Shown here: positions 16,595 to 23,573 of the stretch, piece by piece | How the letters are laid out: each line of letters starts with the position of its first letter | Position numbering within the stretch: position 1 is the first letter of the stretch | NCBI GenBank assembly: GCA_019745415.1 | Contig: JAIETF010000032.1 | Coordinates: forward strand, 1 to 64,000 | Length of the DNA: 64,000 nt | Direction: 5' to 3' | Source of the DNA: Candidatus Obscuribacterales bacterium | Lineage (GTDB): Bacteria > Cyanobacteriota > Vampirovibrionia > Obscuribacterales > Obscuribacteraceae | Notes under the pieces: generated by a model | Told to the model about the DNA's origin: nothing | What the model saw: the letters and a program-made list of their open reading frames with translations, nothing else | Database searches by the model: none | Position numbers and translations under genes: made by a program

Positions 16595-18322
16595 ATGAAG
16601 GGACAGAACGTGAATTCCTCCGCACCGGCTACCCCAAAAGGGTCAGATTTCATCAGAGACATAATCAATGACGACCTCGAAGCCCAGCGTCACAGCCAGG
16701 TGATCACACGCTTTCCGCCAGAGCCGAATGGTTTTTTGCATATCGGTCATGCTAAGTCTATCTGTTTAAACTTCGGGCTCGCCGTAGAGTACAAAGAGCG
16801 TCTTGGCAAAAGCAGATGTCACCTCAGATTTGATGATACCGACCCGGCTAAAGAAGACACTCTCTTTGAAGAAGGAATTCAGGAAGATGTGCGCTGGCTC
16901 GGCTTTGAATGGGATGGTCTTTATCATGCCAGTGATTATTTTGAGAAGATGTATGAATATGCCGAGCATCTAATTACTGCTGGTAAAGCCTATGTTTGCA
17001 GTCTTTCTGATGCTGAGACGAAAGAGTATCGAGGCACTGTCACTACACCGGGCAAGAACAGCCCCTATCGCGATCGTTCCGTGGAAGAAAATCTCGACCT
17101 CTTTAGAAAAATGAGAGAGGGACAGTTTAAAGATGGTGAGCATGTTCTTAGAGCCAAGATAGATATGGCTGCCGCCAATATGAAGATGCGTGACCCGATG
17201 CTTTATCGCATCAGGCACACTGCTCATCATATGACCGGTGATAAATGGTGCATTTATCCGATGTACGATTATGCTCATCCTATTTCAGATGCTATTGAAG
17301 GCATCACCCATAGTATCTGTACTCTTGAGTTTGAGAATAACAGAGAGCTCTACGACTGGGTTGTCGACAACTTGATCGATTATGCCAAGTTTCCCAGCCG
17401 ACCCAAGCAGTATGAGTTTGCCAGACTAAATCTCAATTACACAGTCATGAGTAAGCGACGCCTGCTGGAATTGGTTGAAGGAAAGCATGTTTCCGGTTGG
17501 GACGATCCACGGCTGCCCACAATCGCCGGTATGCGTCGCCGTGGTATAACCGCTGAGGCTATTCGCAATTTCTGCTCTATGGTGGGTGTTGCTAAGGCGA
17601 ACAGCACGGTGGATATGGCGCAGCTCGAATTTTCCATTCGTGATGATCTGAACCAAAAAGCACCGAGAGTTATGGCTGTTCTCAAACCATTGAAAGTAGT
17701 GATTGAGAACTATCCGGAAGGGAAAGTGGAAGAGCTGGATGCTTCTTATTGGCCGCACGATGTGCCGAAAGAAGGTTCGCGTCCGGTTCCCTTCAGTCGC
17801 GAGATCTTTATCGAGCAAGATGACTTTATGCTGGAGCCCCCTAAAGATTTCTATCGACTTGGACCCGGTAAGGAAGTGCGTTTGCGTTATGCTTACTGCA
17901 TTACTTGTACCGACGTGATTAAGGACGAGGCTGGTAATGTTGTCGAACTGAGATGCACATACGACCCTGAAACACTTGGTGCCAATCCGGTTGGGCGCAA
18001 AGTGAAAGGAACTATTCATTGGGTTGATGCTGCTCAGTCTCAGGAAGCGGAAGTGCGACTTTATGACCGTTTGTTGTCACTGGAAGCGCCGCCGGTAGGT
18101 AAAGACAGCGAGTTTCTCAAGGCTATCAATCCTGAGGCTCTTGTCACCATTAAAGGTGCCAGAGTAGAGCGCAGTCTTGGCGAGTCCAAGCCGGGCGAGC
18201 GTTTCCAATTTGAGCGTCAAGGCTATTTCGTTGCCGACATCAAAGACAGCAAGCCGGGCAATTTGGTCTTCAACCGCATTGTCACATTGAAAGATAGCTG
18301 GGCCCGTTCGCAGAAAAAATAA
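16595..18322 (+). CDS. glnS: Glutaminyl-tRNA synthetase
   Basis: Charges tRNA-Gln with glutamine in the cytoplasm. The 575-residue class I synthetase has the ATP motif PPEPNGFLHIGHAKS (HIGH at about 49-52), RFDDTDPAKE, and a KMSKS-equivalent VMSKRRLL at about 284, followed by the two C-terminal beta-barrel anticodon domains (CITCTDV to FNRIVTLKDSW). Full length for the bacterial GlnRS family. ATG 16595 has AGGA nine bases upstream. Its cognate tRNA-Gln gene lies tail to tail two bases past the stop. Bacterial GlnRS is a late acquisition, and many bacteria, cyanobacteria among them, make Gln-tRNA through GatCAB instead. Confidence 0.95.
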   Translation: MKGQNVNSSAPATPKGSDFIRDIINDDLEAQRHSQVITRFPPEPNGFLHIGHAKSICLNFGLAVEYKERLGKSRCHLRFDDTDPAKEDTLFEEGIQEDVRWLGFEWDGLYHASDYFEKMYEYAEHLITAGKAYVCSLSDAETKEYRGTVTTPGKNSPYRDRSVEENLDLFRKMREGQFKDGEHVLRAKIDMAAANMKMRDPMLYRIRHTAHHMTGDKWCIYPMYDYAHPISDAIEGITHSICTLEFENNRELYDWVVDNLIDYAKFPSRPKQYEFARLNLNYTVMSKRRLLELVEGKHVSGWDDPRLPTIAGMRRRGITAEAIRNFCSMVGVAKANSTVDMAQLEFSIRDDLNQKAPRVMAVLKPLKVVIENYPEGKVEELDASYWPHDVPKEGSRPVPFSREIFIEQDDFMLEPPKDFYRLGPGKEVRLRYAYCITCTDVIKDEAGNVVELRCTYDPETLGANPVGRKVKGTIHWVDAAQSQEAEVRLYDRLLSLEAPPVGKDSEFLKAINPEALVTIKGARVERSLGESKPGERFQFERQGYFVADIKDSKPGNLVFNRIVTLKDSWARSQKK

Positions 18323-18324
18323 AA

Positions 18325-18396
18325 CTGGGGTGCAAGGATTCGAACCTCAGAATGTCAGGGCCAGAACCTGATGCCTTACCACTTGGCGACACCCCA
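18325..18396 (-). tRNA. tRNA-Gln (anticodon CUG)
   Basis: A 72-nt cloverleaf on the minus strand. Acceptor TGGGGTG/CACCCCA, D-arm GCCAAGTGGTAAGGC, anticodon arm TCAGG-TTCTGGC-CCTGA with anticodon CTG, T-arm TGAGG-TTCGAAT-CCTTG, discriminator G. U1-A72, G2-C71, G3-C70 and G73 match the known identity elements for bacterial GlnRS. CCA is not encoded. The sequence right after it on the minus strand is TTTTATTTTTT, formed by the reverse complement of the last Lys codons and stop of glnS, which would act as its termination tract. Confidence 0.93.
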
Positions 18397-18408
18397 ATGT
18401 ATAAGCTA

Positions 18409-18438
18409 AGTCTAGGTAATCAGTCGACTTTCTGTCAA
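18409..18438 (-). promoter_or_regulatory. Putative promoter of tRNA-Gln
   Basis: On the minus strand TTGACA (18433-18438) and TAGACT (18409-18414) are separated by 18 bp, placing a start about six bases before the tRNA. Confidence 0.55.
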
Positions 18439-18504
18439 TTGCTCTTTTCTTTCTTATCCGGTTGTTGGTCTGAAAGCGGCTGCTTTCGCCCTTATAAGAA
18501 TGTG

Positions 18505-18548
18505 ACAAATTTTTGCCCCGCAAGAAATACTAAAGCATATAAGAGAAG
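18505..18548 (+). promoter_or_regulatory. Possible promoter before the structured-RNA repeats
   Basis: T5GCCC at about 18508 and TATAAG at about 18538-18543 are spaced 19 bp, with transcription expected about 25 bp before the first RNA copy. The segment also resembles the recurrent AT-rich element (AATACTAA then GCATATAAGAGA, the latter shared exactly with 27943-27954), so its role is open. Confidence 0.3.
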
Positions 18549-18568
18549 GTTGAAAAAATTTTGGCAGT

Positions 18569-19441
18569 AAAGAAACTGAAGCGCCGCCCGCCGACTGCCG
18601 AAGCAGAAGGAGGGCGGCCCAGCAGTGCGACCTTACCGTAGGGTTGCAGATGTCGTCGTGGGTGAATCCAGACCGGAGCCGGTGCCGGTGAGCCAATGCT
18701 CCAATGCTGCGCGAAGCAACATGTGGGAGGAGCAAGAGCCCAGCGAGGCGGCCGAGGCAGCCTCAGGCGGATGGGAGAGTCTGGACCCGATGTTGAGATT
18801 GAAAGGGTGGGAAAACACCTTTCTGTTCCTCGAGCGAATCACTACGGCGAACAGACCAGCGGTTAAGCTGGGACAAGGACCGTAGAGAAGACCGGACATT
18901 ATTCACCGGGAAGGTAATGGGCTGAAGCAGCATTCCGAGACCAGGCGGAAGAGTCGGAGAGACCAAGGGCGCCCGTGAGGGATTGATAGCCCAAGTGCCA
19001 ACCGTTCCTTCATCTAGAGAAGAAGGAGAGGGGAGACGGACAATTCGTGCAGCAAGCTGCACCGGTCTGGCTTCCTGGAAAAGCCACCGATAGCCGAAGC
19101 CAAACTAGCTCCTCAGTCGGGGTGTAGGCCGCAGTCAGCGTGACGAGTGGACAGAAGCGGGAGTGAAGTTCAAAGACTTAAGCCAAAGACTTAAGTAAAG
19201 AACGACACCGCCGAAACTGGAGCCAGGTTGTGACGCCTTCCACGGAGTAACCCGTGCGCTAGAAAGAGGGGCCGGCAAACGGGGCAATTGAGTGCTTACC
19301 CCAGTCTGTCAGTTTGCCGGTTTGATGCTGAAACAGTGTCGCGCCGGGAAAAACTCAAGAGTCTTGCGACAGATGAGAAAACCGGCCATGACCGAAGTCA
19401 TGAGTGAGGGCACCGAATGTGGTGGTGCCCTCACTGATGGC
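18569..19441 (+). ncRNA. Candidate large structured noncoding RNA, copy 1
   Basis: No credible coding frame; densely packed with hairpins. In order: GCCGCCC/GGGCGGC (18583, 18612) enclosing CTGC-CGAA-GCAG; TCCAGA/TCTGGA (18667, 18780) closing a multibranch region that holds GCTCC/GGAGC and a TGC-GCGAA-GCA stem; GAAAG..GTG/CAC..CTTTC (18801-18823) with a GGAAAA loop; CTACGG/CCGTAG (18842, 18880) around CCAGC/GCTGG; CATTA/TAATG; GTGCAG-CAAG-CTGCAC (19047-19062); GGCTT/AAGCC; CCGGCAAAC/GTTTGCCGG (19272, 19312); TGTCGC/GCGACA (19337, 19366) interlocked with GCCGG/CCGGC (19343, 19382), an H-type pseudoknot; CATGAC-CGAA-GTCATG; and a 12-bp end hairpin at 19403-19435. Loops are A/G-rich only when read on the plus strand, which favours that strand. 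Size and complexity recall the GOLLD and ROOL classes; no match is claimed. Confidence 0.6.
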
Positions 19442-19474
19442 TTCACTGATGAATTCAGGGGGAGTAAAGAAATA

Positions 19475-20347
19475 AAAGAAACTGAAGCGCCGCCCGCCGA
19501 CTGCCGAAGCAGAAGGAGGGCGGCCCAGCAGTGCGACCTTACCGTAGGGTTGCAGATGTCGTCGTGGGTGAATCCAGACCGGAGCCGGTGCCGGTGAGCC
19601 AATGCTCCAATGCTGCGCGAAGCAACATGTGGGAGGAGCAAGAGCCCAGCGAGGCGGCCGAGGCAGCCTCAGGCGGATGGGAGAGTCTGGACCCGATGTT
19701 GAGATTGAAAGGGTGGGAAAACACCTTTCTGTTCCTCGAGCGAATCACTACGGCGAACAGACCAGCGGTTAAGCTGGGACAAGGACCGTAGAGAAGACCG
19801 GACATTATTCACCGGGAAGGTAATGGGCTGAAGCAGCATTCCGAGACCAGGCGGAAGAGTCGGAGAGACCAAGGGCGCCCGTGAGGGATTGATAGCCCAA
19901 GTGCCAACCGTTCCTTCATCTAGAGAAGAAGGAGAGGGGAGACGGACAATTCGTGCAGCAAGCTGCACCGGTCTGGCTTCCTGGAAAAGCCACCGATAGC
20001 CGAAGCCAAACTAGCTCCTCAGTCGGGGTGTAGGCCGCAGTCAGCGTGACGAGTGGACAGAAGCGGGAGTGAAGTTCAAAGACTTAAGCCAAAGACTTAA
20101 GTAAAGAACGACACCGCCGAAACTGGAGCCAGGTTGTGACGCCTTCCACGGAGTAACCCGTGCGCTAGAAAGAGGGGCCGGCAAACGGGGCAATTGAGTG
20201 CTTACCCCAGTCTGTCAGTTTGCCGGTTTGATGCTGAAACAGTGTCGCGCCGGGAAAAACTCAAATGTCTTGCGACAGATGAGAAAACCGGCCATGACCG
20301 AAGTCATGAGTGAGGGCACCAAATGCGGTGATGCCATCACTGATGAT
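19475..20347 (+). ncRNA. Candidate large structured noncoding RNA, copy 2
   Basis: Same structure as copy 1 shifted by 906 bp, including the pseudoknot. The two base changes fall in the pseudoknot loop, not in a stem. The last hairpin is weakened: two single changes put mismatches in the AGTGAGGGCACC arm's partner. Copy 2 is followed by the hairpin at 20386. No promoter of its own is visible, so both copies may come from one transcript. Confidence 0.6.
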
Positions 20348-20385
20348 TTCGGTGTTACTTAACAGAGATGTGATTTGAAGAAAGG

Positions 20386-20421
20386 AGAGCGCCTACTGAT
20401 TTTATTCTCAGTAGGCGCTCT
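20386..20421. terminator. Terminator between RNA copy 2 and the helical-protein gene
   Basis: A perfect 14-bp stem AGAGCGCCTACTGA/TCAGTAGGCGCTCT with an 8-base T-rich loop. On the minus strand it is followed by CCTTTCTT, so it serves mainly the operon that ends at 20437. Confidence 0.65.
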
Positions 20422-20436
20422 AAATCTTGTCTGCCC

Positions 20437-22098
20437 TCAGTCTTTGAGGACCTTGCCCAAAAGCTGTGCTGCAGCCTTGATGGCAATAGCCAGGTCGGCA
20501 TTGTCTTGGTTTTTGTCGATGGCTGTCTTCAAGGCGGCATCGGCCGACTTGAGAGCAGCTTGAACGAGCTTGCTGCGCTCGTTGACCTGTGCTTGAGCTT
20601 CGTTTACCCGCTCGCCGTGTTGTTTTGTTTTGAGCTGATTGCGGGCTGTGATTTCACTCATGCGGGCATGAGTGTTGAGGAAAGCATTGGCACTGGTCTG
20701 GTTTAGGCTCGGGGCTACCACTTCTGCCAATGCCGGTCGATTGGCTTTGGCTCGCTCGAATGCCTGCTGGGCTGTTTTCAGCTGTGCAAAGGCAAAGCAA
20801 GCTTTGCGCATGTTGTTGCGCAGCGAAGTGAGGGCCTCGCGCTCGGCGCGGCTTTGTGCCGGGTCTTGGGCGGTGGTCTCGCCCTTGTTCTTGACGGTTG
20901 CTCTGGTCTTGAGCAGGGCGGACAGGGCTGAACGTATGCCGGAAGCTTGCCAGCTCAAGAGCATGTGCGCGGTGTTGAGCGCGTGTCTTTCGATGGACTG
21001 CTGGCGGGTGACCACATGGTCTTCCAAGTCAGAGAGTCCGTCATGCACTTGCGAAAGACGTTCTTGCATCGCGTCCAGCCGACCACCGATTAGAACAGCC
21101 ATGGCAGCAGCTTTCTGCTCGGCGCCATAGAGTTCCTTCGCCCATTGGTCCAGGGTATCGAGAAGTGAGTCGATTTCGTCTTGCAAAGGACGGTTGGGTT
21201 TCTCCACCTCCGGCTCTTTCGCCTTGGCGTTGTAGCTGTTTTGCAAGACAGTGGCTTCCGGCTGTCGGGGCAAAACCGCAACCAGATCGCTGAGGGCCTC
21301 TTCAATGAGCGCCGCCATCTTGCCCAGCTCTGCTTCGGCAGTTTCCGAGAGTTGGGGCGGCTCGTAAGCCGGCGGTCGCGGCCATGGCTTGCTTGGCTTG
21401 ATCTTGCGGTCGGCTGCTTCTGCCTTCATCGAATCGAAGACATGGTAGCCTCGGTCAATCTCGCTGGCCAAAATGCCGACCATGCTCAGGCTCTGGTGGA
21501 AGCTTTCGGGGGCGCGGTAAAGCTCCCAGCCTTCTGCTTCCATCTTCTTGTGAAAGAGTTCTCGCAGCAGGTCTTCCACCTGGCGCTGAACTTTGTCGGC
21601 TGCCGCTCCGGCTTCTTGGGCTTGTTCGCTACTCTCCCGACAATCTAGGCAGGCTTGGCGCACAGCCTGGAGCCATTGAGCAGCGGCTTCTTGCGAAGTA
21701 CACAGGCGTGGTTGAACGCTCAGGGGACCGGACTTGAGCTGCTCCGCTCTTTCGTCCAATCGGCTCTTTTCCGCCTTGGCTTGCTGATGTTCGCGCACTG
21801 TCTGCAAGAGCGAGTTGACGAGGACGGTGACCCGCTTGAGCCAATTGTCCAGCATAAGCTGGTCTGGTTCGATAAGGTCTATTTTCTGGCCGTCCAGCCC
21901 ACGCACAGCGCGCTTGCGCTTGCGCTTGGCGCGCGGTTTCACTTTGCGCAGTTCTTCTTCCACCTGCTCGAGGCTGCCCTGGGCAATGCGCCCTTTGGCC
22001 AGCAACTCTTCTTTTTGCTTGGCGCGTTCACGCTTCAGCCACCATGCGCCCATGAGGACGATGACGGCCATCGTCACTATGAATATCACAGTAGACAT
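20437..22098 (-). CDS. Membrane-anchored coiled-coil protein of the MoxR operon
   Basis: 553 residues. One N-terminal membrane helix (about 3-22), then a very basic patch (RAKRKRKRAVRG) and long Glu/Lys/Ala-rich helical stretches likely to form coiled coils to the C-terminus. By charge the bulk should be cytoplasmic. No enzyme motif seen. The frame is open to 22239, but the ATG at 22098 has GAGGAGG six bases upstream and starts right at the membrane helix. The gene is last in a four-gene operon and starts 11 bp after the previous stop. Probably a structural or adaptor part of the MoxR-vWA system. Confidence 0.75.
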   Translation of the reverse strand: MSTVIFIVTMAVIVLMGAWWLKRERAKQKEELLAKGRIAQGSLEQVEEELRKVKPRAKRKRKRAVRGLDGQKIDLIEPDQLMLDNWLKRVTVLVNSLLQTVREHQQAKAEKSRLDERAEQLKSGPLSVQPRLCTSQEAAAQWLQAVRQACLDCRESSEQAQEAGAAADKVQRQVEDLLRELFHKKMEAEGWELYRAPESFHQSLSMVGILASEIDRGYHVFDSMKAEAADRKIKPSKPWPRPPAYEPPQLSETAEAELGKMAALIEEALSDLVAVLPRQPEATVLQNSYNAKAKEPEVEKPNRPLQDEIDSLLDTLDQWAKELYGAEQKAAAMAVLIGGRLDAMQERLSQVHDGLSDLEDHVVTRQQSIERHALNTAHMLLSWQASGIRSALSALLKTRATVKNKGETTAQDPAQSRAEREALTSLRNNMRKACFAFAQLKTAQQAFERAKANRPALAEVVAPSLNQTSANAFLNTHARMSEITARNQLKTKQHGERVNEAQAQVNERSKLVQAALKSADAALKTAIDKNQDNADLAIAIKAAAQLLGKVLKD

Positions 22099-22109
22099 GA
22101 CATACCTCC

Positions 22110-23552
22110 TCAGTAGACGGGATAATTGGCCTCGCCGCCGTCGAGGGGCTTGGCGATATAGGCACCGGTGTTGATCAGGTCGCGCAGTTCGTCGCAGGGT
22201 TTGGGTGCCGAGGCGATTTCGCGAGGAAGCATGGCGCAAATCCCTTTGTAGAGCTTGACCATCTCTTCCTTGGTTTTCTCTTCCCAGTGCTCGATTGTGT
22301 CCTTCAGAAGCTGCGCCTTGGTGCGATTCTGATGGTTCTCCAGCTCAGCTTTTTGGCTGCGTGCCAGGTAGCTCTCGTGCCAGACCAAGAGTCCGGCAAA
22401 GTCTTCTACGCCGGTCACTTCACGGCAAGAGACGACGATTTCTCTGTCGGGATGCGCATTGTAAGCACTCTGCGCTTCGTTGCGATGCCCCATGGCGAAA
22501 GCCACTTCTCGGAACTGCTTGCGCAGAAAGTCGATCTGATCTTTTTCGACGGCAGTGGCTGTCGCGCGGCTGAAGCTGTCGAAATGTTCAGGATTGTCGG
22601 CTCCCACTCCGGTGTAGAAGTAGGATTCGAGCACCCCCAACTCCTTACGCATGTTGGGCATGAGGTGCTGTTTTATGGACTTTACCCCGTGCACCAGAGC
22701 AAAGGCGCCGTTCTCAGACATGGCCGGCTCTTGGAACTGCTCGTCTGCCAGCGTGGTCTGCAGCTTGCGCTGTGATTCGTCTAGAGCAGCTTTGCACTCC
22801 AACCTTTCCTTGCAGAGCGGATAGATTTTGGCATGCAAGCTGCGGCGCCACTTCACCCGAGCTTCCAATTCGCTCAGATAGCGTTGCACCTCTTCTTCGA
22901 TTGGTCGAACCGGAGTCTGTACCTTATGAAGTTCGGTGCCGCCATACAGTTCTCTGGCGACTGGTTCGAGGGTTTTTTGCAGTTCTATGGCTTGCACATA
23001 GACGCATAGGGCTTCGATAAGAGCCTCTTTGAGCTGGACGATTTTCTCGGCCAGCCCTGGCTCCAAAGCTTCCAGCGGCTTGAGCGCAGGCATGGGACCA
23101 TGCTGTTCGCGGTTCTGAATGAGGCTCTTGTAGCCTTTGCCCAGGGTGACGAGATGGCTGGCCCCTGCGATGACGGCATTGGTTTCACCGGCGGTGGCGC
23201 TTGTGAGAGCGGCCTGGGCCAGTTCTTGCACTGCTTCGTTCAGGCGATCTTCGGCGGCAAGCACTTCGGCCTTGACACCGAAATGCTCATTGCGTGCCAC
23301 CAAGTATTCGCAGTACTCGCCGAGCATTCGTTCGACACAAGCGGCAATCAGCTTGCGGTCATTCTTAGCCGGCAACTCGCCACTCTTGAAGGTTTGCCAG
23401 CGCAAGTTTTCTCTGGCTTGCGTTTGTGCCAGAGAGACTGAAAGCTCCTTCAGGGGACGGTGCGCTTTGAGCACATTCCCCATCAGGGCTTCCATAGATG
23501 GCATTGATGCCGACGCATCCGCAGATGCGTCTAATACAGTTTGGTTTTGCAT
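22110..23552 (-). CDS. Helical protein of the MoxR operon, 480 residues
   Basis: Soluble and almost entirely helical (Ala, Glu, Leu, Lys, Gln-rich), with no signal peptide, membrane helix or catalytic motif I can name. Conserved-looking blocks are GEYCEYLVARNEHFGV near residue 80 and KLYKGICAMLPREI near the C-terminus. ATG 23552 has TGAGG eight bases upstream; a GTG two codons earlier is an alternative. Starts 21 bp after the vWA gene. Distant similarity to TelA-type coiled-coil proteins is possible but not shown. Confidence 0.75.
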   Translation of the reverse strand: MQNQTVLDASADASASMPSMEALMGNVLKAHRPLKELSVSLAQTQARENLRWQTFKSGELPAKNDRKLIAACVERMLGEYCEYLVARNEHFGVKAEVLAAEDRLNEAVQELAQAALTSATAGETNAVIAGASHLVTLGKGYKSLIQNREQHGPMPALKPLEALEPGLAEKIVQLKEALIEALCVYVQAIELQKTLEPVARELYGGTELHKVQTPVRPIEEEVQRYLSELEARVKWRRSLHAKIYPLCKERLECKAALDESQRKLQTTLADEQFQEPAMSENGAFALVHGVKSIKQHLMPNMRKELGVLESYFYTGVGADNPEHFDSFSRATATAVEKDQIDFLRKQFREVAFAMGHRNEAQSAYNAHPDREIVVSCREVTGVEDFAGLLVWHESYLARSQKAELENHQNRTKAQLLKDTIEHWEEKTKEEMVKLYKGICAMLPREIASAPKPCDELRDLINTGAYIAKPLDGGEANYPVY

Positions 23553-23573
23553 ATACACATCCTCAGATTGTTT

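Larger units (their letters stand above)
18569..20347. repeat. Tandem direct repeat, 906-bp period
   Basis: 18569 onward and 19475 onward are identical for about 850 bp except two adjacent bases (19359-19360), then diverge inside the last hairpin. The 33-bp spacer between copies contains GAATTC and an AGTAAAG echo of the sequence before copy 1. Confidence 0.95.

Noticed and set aside
18626-19440. Group II intron starting with GTGCGAC
   Set aside because: The 5' GTGYG-like start is present, but I find no domain V catalytic stem with AGC and no reverse transcriptase. The sequence is closed by an earlier GCCGCCC/GGGCGGC helix instead.
18625-19968. Open frames of 86-110 codons inside the tandem repeats
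   Set aside because: They overlap on both strands, have no ribosome site and follow stem-loops; they are by-products of the GC-rich structured sequence.
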